Shown one piece after another: positions 22,389-34,885 of a stretch of DNA of 64,000 nucleotides; the stretch's first letter is position 1, and each line of letters begins with the position of its first letter. A program made the translations under genes and the position numbers. The DNA comes from Lichenostomus cassidix (Eukaryota > Chordata > Aves > Passeriformes > Meliphagidae). Location: positions 61,418,666 to 61,482,665 of the forward strand of contig CM039179.1 of the NCBI GenBank assembly GCA_008360975.2. Reading direction: 5' to 3'. The notes under the pieces were generated by a model. It was not told the DNA's origin. It saw only the letters and a list, made by a program, of their open reading frames with translations, and ran no database searches.

Positions 22389-24880
22389 CAAATCAAGACT
22401 GAGGCTAAAGAGTTTCTATCAAAAAGTCTTTTAAGATTTACAAGAGGAAAAATCTGGATTATCTTTTTGTTTCAGATGAAGTCAGCAGATTTTCTCAGAT
22501 TTTTCTCAGATTTTCTCCTCTTTTTCCAGATGAATTAATATTTCCTTAAATAAAATATTTTCACTGAATTTTGGCAATGTTTCTAAATACATCTCTGTCA
22601 TTGCCAAAACTGTGATTTCTTCAGCTCCAGCTTGGATATGTCTCTTATGAATTTTGCATATTCTGCCTCAGAATATTTAGTGTCTCTAATTTTCAAGAAA
22701 TTTAATGACCCAAAAAAAGAAGAGTAGAAGGGAAGAGCCAAAACTGCAGTTGTCTATTCTAGGAATTCTTCAAAATATCAAAGTAAGACAGTATTACTTA
22801 TGATAGCTTACTCTTTGAATATGGTTTGTAAATGCAAAACATTTTACTGGATGCCAGGAAATTTTTCTGATACTGGGGTTGATAGAACTCATGTGGAACA
22901 CAAGCAAAAGCGGAGTGCATCTACTCTAGCATGTGGGTACAGGAATACACTTTAAGCAAACTTCATGCTGATCTCTGTCACACCACAATCCCAGGGTGTG
23001 AACTCAATCCCTTATGGATGACGCAAAGAAAACCCAAACAAGACCACTGTCTCATCAATTTCAATCATTTATTGTAAATGCCCACTTATTTTCTCATAGG
23101 CACATGTAAGTGACTGCCAGCAGAGAAATTTTGAGCCTAGCAGAGTAACAGGAAACCTTGCCATGAGGAACAAGAAGTGCAGAACTTCTTCCCCTGTATC
23201 TTTCAATATTTATGCTGGCAGTCTTCAGACCTGCACAATCCAGCCATGTTTTTGTCCTGCTCACGGGACTGCTTCATGAAAAGCAGAGCATATTTAGGAT
23301 AGTATTTTGAGTGACAAATTGTTGAAGGTTGGGATAGCACTCAGAGAAGGCCATATATGTTGCACTGTCCCTACGGTCTCCATTAGGTATCTGCTTTTTT
23401 CTGCTGTCAGAGGTGTGATGCTGCAGTAGGTGGGCCTGGGGTCTGACTCAGCTTGACCACTGGTGGTGTAAGAGTTCTCAGTGAGCTCTGAATAATAATC
23501 ACACTGGGCTGGTTGTTCCACTCCTGGTACCATTGTCGCTGCCTCTATCACAAAGCAGATAGTATTAAAATCTCTGATTCCTTCAGGCTCTTAGTTTTTG
23601 CTGTATCTCACAAAAAAAAAAAAAACAAAAACCCTTGAATCTGAGGCTATTTTTCCATTGCTGATTTTGGAAATTCATGGTCTGAATCACTCTATATATT
23701 CTCTGTTATATTTTGTTTTTAAAGGACCTACAGTATTCATGACCCTGATATGTCCCCTTCTGTTAGAAGAAAGACAGCAAGCGAGTGACGTCATCCATTA
23801 CATTTCTTTTTCATCCCAGGCATGTTTCTGAGTACTTTCACCACATTTGCCATTTCAGCTGATCAATCTCAGCCTGCAGAAGTGACTGCTCACTCTATAA
23901 AATGAAAATGAGGATGAGGATGAAAATGAGGCACAGCAAATGTGCATTTTGTCAGAGGTGTTTGCCCACAGATATTTTCCCTTGATATCAGGCACTTCAA
24001 TGAATCAAAATAAAGACAGCTTTCAGAGGGAAAATAGCAATTTGTGCAATAAGTTTATTTTGATGGGTGAAAATGAGAACACATGTCTTTTAGAGAAGAT
24101 GAGTGAGGTAGCTTTGCTGAATCTATTTTACTGTAAACCTTCATGTTTCTTAAATGTGTATTTTATTATTTTGCCATTCCTGTGACTGTAAGGCTAATGT
24201 TTGATTTCTGGCCAAAAAAACTGCCTATATTAGTCATAAGGCATTGGATTTTTTACAGGAAGAAGAGATAAGGAGTCACTTCAAAGCAAAGAAAATGTAT
24301 TTGTTTAAAAATGTAATAGTGGTGGTGTTATTCACATACCCACGTGAGTGATCTTCAAGACAGTTTTTACTAATTGCCGCACTCCTTCAGAAATGCTCTT
24401 TTTCAAATATATTAGGTATTTCTAAACTCAAGCATAAAAATATTTTGAATATATTATAAACATATTCTTTTTTATAATAGTCGCTTCACATTAGACAAGT
24501 TTTCCCCAAACCTAATGGAAAAGTTTTGGTTTAGTAGTCATGGTTAGTGCAGAAGAAACTGAAGGATAAAATGTATTTGCACACATATTCATCCAGATTA
24601 ACAAGGAGCAGACCTACTAATATTATAATTTGAACAAAGACAATTCTCAAGCAGAAGAAAGACAAAAATATAACAATAGAATTGTTCTCTGCCAATTGTT
24701 TCTCCTGCTAATTTTAGTGTGAGAAAATAGATTGAACTTGAGCAAGAGCACACAAGGCTGAACACTGGGGGAATTTCCCTAAGTTTCCCTAAGTCTTGTC
24801 CATGACAGTAATTGGTGATTGATGCCTCCAGGTCCTTACTTCAGCTCATGAGCTTTCTGTTTTCTCTCCCCTGTCCAGCT
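22389..24880. other. Unique non-coding sequence with short simple repeats
   Basis: No gene is seen. It contains three copies of a CAGATTTT(T)CT unit at 22486-22516, an A14 run at 23612-23625, a GATGAG/GAAAAT hexamer stretch near 23901-23930, and a two-copy TTTCCCTAAG at 24774-24793. Confidence 0.6.
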
Positions 24881-25369
24881 GAGGAGGGGACAGATAGAGT
24901 CCAGCCAGGGCCAAACCACCACAGGGCCACAAAGCTGATCCGAGGGCTGGAGCACCTCTGCTGCGAGGAGAGGCTGAGAGAACTTGGGCTGCTCAGGTTG
25001 GAGAAGAAAAATTTCTGGGGATACCTTGTAACAACTTTTCAATTCCTAAAGAGGGCTACAGAGAGAGCTGGAGAGGAAGCCTTCTACAAGGGCATGTAGT
25101 CACAGGCAAGGGAGAATGGTTTTAAACTGAAAGAGGAGACACTTACATTGGATGTTAGGAAGATCTTTACTCAGAGGATGGTGAGACCCTGGCACAGGTT
25201 GCCCAGAGAAGCTGTGGATGATCCATCCCTGGCAGTGTTCAAGGCCAGGGTGATGACCTCAATGGGGCTTTGAGCAACCTGGTCTAGTGGAAGGTGTCCC
25301 TGCCCATGGCTGGGGCTTAGAACTTGATGATCTTTAAGGTCCCTTCCTAAGCCAAAATATTCTATGATA
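24881..25369 (+). mobile_element. CR1 LINE, 3' fragment of about 490 bp
   Basis: The conserved blocks appear in CR1 order: AGTCCAGCCAGGGCC, GGGCTGGAGCACCTCTGCTG, GAGAGGCTGAGAGAACTTGG, CAGAGGATGGTGAGACCCTG, GCACAGGTTGCCCAGAGAAG, GCAACCTGGTCTAGTGGAAG, GATGATCTTTAAGGTCCCTT and the tail TTCTATGAT. It is truncated at the 5' side and non-coding. It resembles the chicken CR1 consensus more closely than the 1.3-kb copy, so it is probably a younger subfamily. Confidence 0.96.
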
Positions 25370-28074
25370 TTTGCAGCTACCCCAATTTTCTCCCTTATTT
25401 TCTGCATAGCACTGCTCCAGCAGAACTCTTCTGTCAGGACTGTGCTTTGCAAAGTCTGACACAGGTTAGGAGCAAAAGTTTAAAGAAAATAGCAGAAGCC
25501 TTGGAATTTCCAGACTTGCCTTGGTGTTGATTTACTGGTTCTTTGAAACACAGACATAGCTACCTGATTAGACAAATCAGAGATGCAGTTTGTTTACAGT
25601 CATAAAGCTGTTACCATTTATTTTCTGTATGTCTGTGTTTTGAAATTCACAGATGGAGTCCTAATATTGGAGTTCCTTGAGGTCCTGGGGATTCCCAGTG
25701 TGTAGCAGATCTGTTCATGTCAAATAGTTATCAGCACCACGCTGTGGACTCTGCTGGGAACCAACTTTGGCAGTTTATCAATATTATGAAACTAAGGAAA
25801 GATACCCTGCCGTTAAACATCTTTCCACCACCTGCTAGCTACTTTCTCTTTCCATGCCTACATCTTTCAGAGGCCACTGCTTGCTCTGTAGTGTCATCAC
25901 CATGTCCTCCTTCATCCAAAGATGGAGTGACTCTTCCAGACTTCTCTCCCACCACCAGAGCTCACTCCAATTTTTCAGTCTAAGTGCCCCTTTAAAATAG
26001 GATCTGTAATGTATGGTCTTCTGTTCCAACAGGGTGTCAAGATCAAAGAGCACATCACAGTGAGTCACCACATACTGATGACAAGAAAGCCCCATCAATA
26101 TCCAGCTGCCTGAATCCAAAAGGCCCAAAGACAGTTTCCCTTTGCATTTCCCTTTGTGTTCTCTAATAAGCTGCTTGGACAGAAACATTTAGGTACAACT
26201 ATCACACATTTTCCTGTGGGTTATTCCTCCTGTCATGTCTCTAGGCATTAGCAATCACACCATGCATACCAGTTCACACAAAACATCTTTGAATGTCATA
26301 TTTTGACATTCCCCAATGTGCTTTCTTACTGCACATTATCAACATGCTAAGCACAAAAGCTTGGATAGGCTTTTGTTAGTCCTTTGAAGGACTGCAAACT
26401 TCCTGTCTGCTAGTCTGGTCTCTGAAAGCTTTTCCAGAAGACTTGCAAGCTTTCCTTTAGTCCATTTCCATGGCTACTGATACTCTGCTGAATAGTCTTC
26501 AGACCTGACTGAGTCAGGTATCCAAATTTGGAACCTCTTCATCCTCTTTACTACCAAATACAATAAAAATGGTTCAGTGCAGAAAGTCTTTTGGCCACTG
26601 CATAGATCTAAAATGGATACAAGAATTTACACCATGACCATGCTCTTTTTGCAAAAAAGCAGCTGGCTTTTAGAAAAAAAACCACATTCTTTTAGAAAAA
26701 AAACCACATTCTTTTAGAAAAAAAAACACCATTCTTTGCTTCTGATGGCAGGAGATGTAAAAATGTTTTTGTGGCGATATACCACTCACACCCTTTAGAT
26801 TAGCACTTATTTTGGCTATGCTGCTTCCAGTTCATGCTATCCTTTCCATTCCATCATGTTGGTCAGAGTTGCTGAGAGATGGATTGATGTGTTTGCTCAC
26901 AATCTAAGAGATTCTTCTGTGACTTCTTCTTGTAGAAAGGGTGGAAGGTAGAAGCAGAAGAGGGTATTTTGGGAAAAACAGAAGTAAACAGTAAGATGAA
27001 ACTGCTTTGAACAAGTTCCTGCCCAGGTTTCAGCTAAACTTGAATTGCCCTGGTGAACACCATCAGAGCTGGCAGCAGCCTAAAGCTTGGTCTGCTAAGC
27101 TGACTGAACTGCCTGTAGGGAAAAGACCAGATTTCATTTAGCTGATCCTGCTCTTCCCTTCCCAAGTATTCTCAAAGGAAAGCAAGCAGATAATGATTCA
27201 TATTTCCTAAGCAGGGAGGGATTTGGGGACACAACGTGGATCTCAGGACTCTCTGCATTCATACCCAACACACGTGGGTAGCTGGTGGGCAAGGGGCTGA
27301 TGGTGAAGCCTGATGAAGGTGAACACCCAAGCTCCATCTCTTGCTCTCAGTTTGCTGTGTCTTACAGACATGGCTCATTGGCTGAGCAAAGGAATAGCAC
27401 ATGTAAAACTGCAGACACCCAGATCCTCCCTGGCTCATGCAGGGATCAAATCCAAATCACAAAAGAAATCATAAAATAAATTAAAGATGCTTTTGCTTTC
27501 CTAAAATGAGGAAATGTTATAGGATATGGGGTAATCACTCCACTCTCTTTAAAGCTCCCAAACTGCCCAGAACAACACAGGATAAACTCTGACACTTCTA
27601 ATAGACCAGAGCATTAATAATAGGCAGGGACCAAGCAAACTGTCATCAGTTTAAAGCACTGGAAGTCTTCCAGTGGATGCTTGATAAAGATCTTGCTGAA
27701 ATACTTACGACATAGATACACACTCCTGCTCAGCAAATTATATCAAAGTAATAAATTAAAGATGCACTTCATATTCTCCACTGTCTGCCTAATAAGATAA
27801 ATCACTTTAAAGGTCTTTACTTGCAAGGCCCATGACTGGCCTGATAGCTTTACCCTGTCCTTTTCCCTTCCACTGGGAGCTACACCAGGCTTGAAAGTTC
27901 AGTCTTGGCAGAGAGAGGCTAGCCTAGGTTTGGTGGCTGCTGAAGAGACTCTTCTGAACAACAAAAATCTTTCCTAGGAAACTGTGTCACTTATTAGATA
28001 GATGAACTGCTCATTGAACAGCAGCTCCTCAGACTTCCAGATTTTTTCTCAAATTAAAAGACAAAGAAAAGAGT
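25370..28074. other. Unique non-coding sequence
   Basis: Nothing gene-like in 2.7 kb. The only structured element is the short minisatellite at 26667-26733. Open frames such as 25835-26188 minus (117 codons) have no recognisable domain. Confidence 0.55.
26667..26733. repeat. 22-bp minisatellite, three copies
   Basis: The unit CTTTTAGAAAAAAAACCACA + TT is present exactly at 26667-26688 and 26689-26710. A third copy at 26711-26733 has one extra A and a CACC variant. The two exact copies suggest recent expansion; length polymorphism is likely. Confidence 0.92.
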
Positions 28075-28120
28075 TGCCCTGGTTTTGGCTGGGATAGAGT
28101 TCCTTATTTCCCACAGTAAG
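28075..28120 (+). mobile_element. ERVL-type LTR, 5' stub
   Basis: TGCCCTGGTTTTGGCTGGGA + TAGAGTT followed by CCCACAGTAAG matches the first 45 or so bases of the same LTR family as 52326-52900. The match ends abruptly near 28120. It is a truncated or internally deleted remnant with no promoter or poly(A) part. Confidence 0.6.
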
Positions 28121-31100
28121 AGTGCATCACTAAAAGCTGAATTTTTCACCTTCATACTTTTCTATTACATTTCAAAACTCAGTGTTTTGCCTCGATCTAT
28201 AAATTCATAGTCAAAAATTGGGGGGAAGTGAACTTTCCCAATGTGCATTTCAGAATACTTATAATCTTCTACAATTACTTTTTTAACATACAAAAACTGA
28301 TGCTACAAAAACTGATGACTTGTTATCTGTATGCAAAACAACAGCAAAAGTAGTATTTATAAAACTTTACACAAGCTGTATATCCAAAAAACACTGCAAA
28401 ATAATCTATAATTATTACTTTTATTGCCTCAATAGTAATAAGAAATAAGTTGCATTGTCATTATTTTACCAAGTGCAGGGGGGTTACTCCTAGATTTCAC
28501 TGGATTCTGTGTAATTTAAATTAAATGTAATTTAGCTTCTACAGAAAGTACAAAAGGTACAGAGTACAATGTATATTTTTGTGAAGAAAATATCTGTCTT
28601 CTACTTCCAGATATATTACCCAGTTGTCCCTTGTGTAAACTGTATGAGGCTGAGACAAGCACACACGCAGAAATTATGGACTAAGACACATTTAGATGAA
28701 TTGCTGTTTGGAAACCTCCTTCTATCTTCGATTCAGATGTTTTAGAAGTGAATACAATAGCTGTAAGATTCCAAAGGGAAGGGAGAATGATGGAAGTTGA
28801 ATTCGTTTTAGCTTCATTATACAACCTTCAGACAGTTTCTGAAGAAAAACAAATCAATCAGCAAGCTGGAAGAGTAGGGGAATTTTTATTTTTTAAAAGT
28901 ATAGAAAAGAGAGTGAAGGCAAAATTGGAAGTTAAAGAAGTTTAAATATATTTTGAAGGATATATTTCAAAGTTGCCTTAACAGATTTTTCAAAGATGAG
29001 GTAAGAAGAGCTGAAACACTGCAAACAGAAATGTAGGCATTTACAATCATACAAAGAAACAGATGCCTAGTAAGAACTTGCTAAAGGTTATTGGGAATTA
29101 CTAATATTTCAACTGAGATGGGGGAAAATAGAAAAAATCATTTACAGAATGCTGTCTCCGTTTTCCCTAGTGCCCAAACGATGACAGCTCAGGCAACAGT
29201 ACCAGTATCTGTTGTCCTGTAAATAAAACAGCCTAAACAACAAAACTGAGAGAATTTAGCTAGGAAAATTATTATAATTTGTAACTCAGCAGTAGACATT
29301 TCAAAGAATCAGTATGCAAACCAAAATAAAATGTTGCAATGTTCACTAGCACCTGTTTGTTTCATCTAAATCTGTTCAATTCCTGCTAATGACTGCAGCT
29401 TAAATCTTTCCACTCAGCAATTCACTCCAGCAGGACTCAAACACCAACCATCAACTCTGAAGCTTGTCAGGACAAATCTGTTTGTCACCTGCCCAGTAAT
29501 TTTCATGTGGACTGGGGAGTTTATACAGTTAGCAGGAGTGAGCAGCTCCTGTAAGTTCCCATGGAGTTATTTCTTCTTTCCTCTACTGTTGACACCTTCC
29601 TTATTTCCTTAACCATTTTGTAGATGCTTTGTTCTCAATATTCTTGTACTGTGAGAAATGGCAGATTTCTGTTTCTAGCATGATGCAAAATATTTCAGAA
29701 GTTCAGAATGCTTTATCCTAAAAAAATCCCCAGATGCTGACAGATCCTCATTAAGTCTCCTTAGGACTTTGTGACAGTCCAGCTAGTATTTGGCAGAGGT
29801 CCACAGGTGTGGATTTACAGTTAGGAGAGTTAAAAGGAGTTTTCATGCTTTCATACTCCATATCACACTGTGAAAGTATAGCAGCTGACATGTCCAGCCT
29901 GAGCACAGAACATCAGGATCCAACATTATGTACTTTTCATGCTCTGAAATATCCCTTTGGTCAGTTTGGGTCACCTGTTCTGGCTGTGTCTCCTCCCAGC
30001 TTCCCATGAACCCCCAGCCTCCTCCCCTGCATGGCAGTGCAAAAAGTAGAAAAGGCCTTGGCTCTGTGTAAGCCCTGTTTTTGTTTTAACAAAAACAGCT
30101 CTGTATTACCAACCCTGTGTTCAGCACAAATCTAAAACACAGCCCCATACCAGCCACTGTGCAGAAAGTTAACTCTACCTCAGCCAAAACCAGCAGAGCT
30201 GCTTATGCTCTAAGCTGTTTCAAAGCCACACAGCTACTTCTGTCAGACACAAAGAGACCAGTGGGACCTACTGATGGACTGTGCCTTTCCAACTGGGCTT
30301 AGCACCACACTAATACAGCAATATGGCTTATGGGCTTGTTGGCTAAGCACCATGTGCAGGCAAGGGACCATGCAAACATAATGTAGCCCATGTTCATCGT
30401 GTTCAGGGCCATCTTCTGTCCTAAAAGCTTGTAATTGGGTCACTGGCACTGAAAAACAATCAGCCAGTAATTACCAGCCTTGAGAAAGTCAGATTGATGA
30501 GCCATTTCCTATGAAGTTGTGAGCTTGGTTTGAGAAGCACAAGATTTTAAAAAACCATAATGAACCTCTGCTTTTAACCAGGCTTTGCTATTGAGCACAT
30601 TATATGATTGTAAGCCTTCTCCCAGGACTTTTTTGCTGTTTCTTCTTCAAGTTTCAGACCCAAGAGAGCACAGTGGCTGCAAGGCTGCCGTTTATTTTCC
30701 AGATTTAAAATTGAGAAAATTTGTGAGGATGTGCCATGTTTTTCTATCCTTTATACCTGCACCAAGGTTGATCAGTTCACTAGATTTCATTTGACTTCAG
30801 CTACATAGGGTGAAATTCCACCACCCAGCTTGGTGAAAATCAGACCCTCTGAAGGGAGAGTCAACTCTGAATGGGTGCCACCAGGGAGACCAGCCTCCTG
30901 CATTATCCTTCTGTAAAGTACATAAGGCTCAGTGGGATGGGTCTGGGCTTCTGTGTGTGCAAATGTGTTTAAAAAGAGGAGAGGCTCTTCTCAGCTCTCC
31001 CAAAATGACAGGCTTCACGTGAAATTAAATCCCAAAGCCATTCTATAAGTCCCCCATCAAAACATGCATATTTATGTCATTTCCCTACCATCAAGCTTAA

Positions 31101-33469
31101 CCTCACGTCCCAATACATTTGCCAATACAAATACTTAAAGTATATGTCAGTACTCTCCTGACCAAGGATGTGCTTCTGCACATGCTGAAGAGTTTTCTTG
31201 GGTGGGAATCTTCTAATTAAAAAAAATTTCTTTGCCCTTACTGAAAGTGCAAGCAAGAAGTGCAATCTCACAGGGCCTGCTGCAAAGATTATATCATTTC
31301 CTATGAGATCACTGGATTTTCCATTAAGCAGAACCTTTGTTCTCTGAACTTGTGTGTCCTTACAAATTAAAGGCAATTCTACACTAAAAAGATTTGTCTG
31401 CAATCAAAGTATCAAGGAGTACAGACAGTATAGATTATTTTAATTTATTCCTTGGAAAGATATTTTTATCTGATGCTTTACTTGGCAATTTTGACAGCGG
31501 AAACAAAGAATTTACCGAAGCTCAGTTACAAATGGATTCTCTACCCATTCTAAAAGTTGGAAATAGCATATAACTGTCACTGTTCAACAGAAATCCATAA
31601 AATTTTTCATTAAAGTAAGAAGCAATCTTTTTTTTTAGTATGCCTTCAGGTCTTACTCTATTTTTCTGTAGTCTCTGACCTCACTTGTATTCAATATTTC
31701 TGTAATACGTATTCACACAGCAGCTTGTCCATCAAATTGATTTACGATACATTAGAGTGTAAATAACCAAGTGATAATTTTTTATACTTAAAAAATACCC
31801 TGTCAAGGACCCAATTCAAAGTCTCCCTATTGGCAAAGGGAGCATTTAGACTTTAACCACTGAATATTAAACTGATCTTAGTTTATTGGTCTGGAGAGAG
31901 ACCTCTGGCCAGCATGAAAAAGTACAGGTCTAGCCCTAAAAGTTACTTTAAGACATCTTCACACATAACATTTACACAAACTTTTTCTTTAGGAATGTCC
32001 TGTTGATTAAAATGTACAAAGCCAACATTCAGCTGCTCAGTCGTGGTCCTGTGTAGCAGAAAAGGACACAAAAGTTTTCAGCAACAGATCATAGGTTTAC
32101 AACAGAAGACCCATACAATGACAGGGATCAAAGGGAATACCCATTGAGTTATCTGACTAAATCTCTTCCTGCCCTCAAGTAAAATATGGTGTAAGTTGGA
32201 GCAGAACAAGTTCATATTCTCTGCTCATAAATCCAAGACACATGCTAAGAGATTTTATGGCTATTCATAGACAACCTCAAAGAAAAGGAACTCACTTCTA
32301 TGCACTTTTACTTGCAGACTGTGTTATTAAGGCATCTCAGATTTATGAGCTTGCATTTCCTCAGCCTCAAAATTGATTTCCTCTGCTGCCTGACAACAAC
32401 TTTCACAAGGTATCTCTGAACTGTAAGACAGTTATACCCCAGGGTTCTGAACTTTGGCTTGGTCTCAAGGTGAATGAGCCCAATTTCTGGCACCATTTTG
32501 GTCGAGGATTTGTGCTACTCCCAGGCAGCACAGAAGACCACTGCATCAGGCTCCATGCAAGGAAGGACTGCAGCTTCAGGTAAATTGTTGTCATCAAATA
32601 CCAACCTCAGGCTTTGGCAGCTTGAAAACCAACTGTCTGCCTCTATTACCTCTGAATCATTCCTTTTAAAACCTGATTATTAGGTATCTGGGACACCCCC
32701 GTTATTGCCAAAGGAAATTAAAATTGTTCTACATTTTCAAAAGGGAGAAGATGATGCAGTTCAGCATAAGATGTAAGAATATACTAGGCAAAGAATGCAC
32801 CTCTCCAGCTAGCAACTAACAATGCCAGTTTGCTGATGGCAATTTTTATTCCATTCGTGATTGTCTTTAGCTGAGGATATTTGCAAAGATTACTTTCTGT
32901 CCCAGTTAAAATGTAGAATGTGCATAATCAAAGCAATTGCTCTCGTGGAGACTGTGCCCATTTAGAGATGGGCAGACAAGAACAGTGCACCCTGCTGTCT
33001 GTGCACCCAAGCAGCAGCTCTATTGAGACATTATGTACCAAGCTCTTCCTTCACCTGCAGGCACCTTCTCCTGCCCAGTCCATCAGTCTGTGTCTCATAA
33101 GACAGTAAACATATTTTTGCAAATCTTCTTCTCAGGAGAGAATCCCCAAGAGGTAATGTTAATTAACAAAATCAGGGCTGTGTGATGCTCTGTAAGTTAA
33201 TTTACCCAACACCTTCCTCTGGTCTCTCATAGGTATGAGTAACCACCAGGAAAATCTCTCTGATGGGCACTGGCCTGAGCCATCTCTTATACTGTCCAAA
33301 GACAGTGATCCAACAAATTCCCAAAGTGATCTTTTCCAGTTCACATCTCAACATCTTTTTTGCTGGTTCAGCTGTTTAGTTCCTACCCTATAACCCAGTT
33401 ACAGAGAATGATGATCACCACACTAGTTGTATCAATCAGTTTAAATGTTGGAAGAGGTTGTAATTTCTG
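28121..33469. other. Unique non-coding sequence
   Basis: About 5.3 kb with no identifiable genes or transposons. It includes a 15-bp tandem duplication TACAAAAACTGATGN at 28289-28318 and T-rich/A-rich short runs. Open frames are up to 108 codons (31077-31403 minus), with no recognised domains. Confidence 0.55.
28289..28318. repeat. 15-bp tandem duplication
   Basis: TACAAAAACTGATGC at 28289-28303 is followed directly by TACAAAAACTGATGA at 28304-28318, differing only at the last base. Confidence 0.9.
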
Positions 33470-34290
33470 CTCACTGATCTTCTTTTCTAGAAAAAAGACA
33501 ATTTGTTCAGGCTTTTCTTACACAACCCAAAGTTTTTAGCATTCTCATTACTATTTCCTGTATGTCTCCTACGCATTCTCATTCTATTTTACAGATTGGT
33601 ACCAGTGCTCCAACTGAGGTCTCTCCAGCACAGTGAAGAGACATACATTTATTTCCATGTGCTTTGCACATTACACTTTTTGTAATTCATTCCCAGAAAG
33701 GATCCAGCTTGTACTCCACTCCAATTCTCAAATGCTTTTTCACAGTACAGCTGCACTGGCAGATATTTCTCCTTTGATAGCTGCCTTTTACTTTTTTCTT
33801 TCTTAACCAGAGTTCTTTGCTCTCACCTTGGTTGAACTCCCTCTTGTTGACTTTGGATCACTTCTCCAAAATATGTAGATTATTTTAAATTAAAATCTGG
33901 CCTGTCAAAGTACTTTCAATCTTATCAAATTTATTTATTTTAAGAAGATTATGAGCATTTGTCAGATTCCATCCTCCGGGACATTAATGTTTATACTGGG
34001 TAAAACAGACAGACCTCCACAAGACTCCATTTATAATGCACTGCTAATTTAAAATGGAATTATTCTTAACAGTTTCTGGAACCATTTCAATGCAATTATT
34101 CACCCAACTCATCATTATTTCATCTAGATCATTCCCTAACTTGCTTACACAAGACAGTGCCAAAAGTCATGCTCAGGTCAAGATATATCACACTTTTAAT
34201 TCCCCTTAATCAGCCAAATAGATGTTTTAACATGAATTGTTCTTGACTAAGTCATATTATCTGGTACATATCACCAAATGAGTCTCTGTA
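33470..34290 (-). mobile_element. Old CR1/L3-like LINE fragment with decayed reverse transcriptase
   Basis: Read on the minus strand, 34191-34153 translates as VIYLDLSMTFGTV. This is a worn copy of the reverse-transcriptase motif A (YLDFSKAFDTV) of CR1/L3 LINEs. Further downstream on that strand, around 34020-33960, GGLSVLPSININ followed by PEDGI fits the GPVLFNIFINDL-D-G block. Near 33870-33820, LEK-stop-SKVNKREFN fits the LENWSEINKMKFN block. The leftmost part (33470-33650) matches the following 3' region, with a CTCCAACTGAGGTCTC-type block. Frames are broken by stops and indels, so the element is dead. Both outer ends are approximate. Its divergence is far greater than that of the CR1 tails elsewhere in the window. 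Confidence 0.8.
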
Positions 34291-34317
34291 TGGGCCTTTA
34301 CACTGCTTTTTTTAGCT

Positions 34318-34420
34318 ATGGTGCTTAGGGATGTGGTTTAGTGCTGGACTTGGCAGTGCCAGGTTAATGGACCTCTAAGATCTTAGAGATCTTTTCCAAC
34401 TGAAGTCATTCTGTGATTCA
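34318..34420 (+). mobile_element. CR1 LINE, 3' tail
   Basis: GTGCTTAGGGATGTGGTTTA, then GTGCTGGACTTGGCAGTGCC, AGGTTAATGG and GATCTTTTCCAACTGAAGTC, ending ATTCTGTGATTC. This is the CR1 3' UTR type that carries the 'gacttggcagtgc' block, the same subfamily type as the end of the 45.3-kb copy. It lies just beyond the older minus-strand LINE. Confidence 0.92.
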
Positions 34421-34853
34421 CTAGATCCTCCTTTTCCTCCTTCTTAGTGACTGTGCAATGTCCTTCACGGGCTCTCTGGACCCACTGAGGAACTGAGAGC
34501 ATTAACTTGCTCAGTGTCACCTGCTCTGCTTGTCTCTTCCCATCTGCATTCCTGCAGCCTTTTCTTGATGTGTTTCACAAACCTCACCAGCTGGAACTCG
34601 GTTGGGGCAACACCCTTTCTGTTCTTCCCTCTGTGCACTTCACCCAAGGCCAACAGCTAACCAGGGAATAGTGATCAATATTTAGGCAACGAAATGTACA
34701 TATTTGAGAGCTTCACCTCAAATGGATATTTGCATGAGTACCTTCTTTTCTTCCATTCCTATTGTTTTCCAGTAACTTTTCCTGGGTTCCATACCCATAA
34801 AATGGGCGTGCTGCCTTCAGCAGTAATCTGCAGATGAACCTGTGGTACACAGT

Positions 34854-34885
34854 TGTCAACACACAGCTAAAATTGTGTGTTGACA
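34854..34885. repeat. 12-bp perfect inverted repeat, 8-nt loop
   Basis: TGTCAACACACA at 34854-34865 is the exact reverse complement of TGTGTGTTGACA at 34874-34885. Chance would give about one such short-loop repeat per ten windows of this size, so it is only mildly unusual. Confidence 0.9.

Noticed and set aside
24812..25099. 95-codon open frame as a gene
   Set aside because: Its second half is CR1 sequence (the GLEHLCCEERLRELGLLRLE part is the usual CR1 translation), so it is not a host gene.
34376..34392. Palindrome around TCTAAGATCTTAGA
   Set aside because: It is part of the CR1 3' tail at 34318-34420 and is explained by that repeat.
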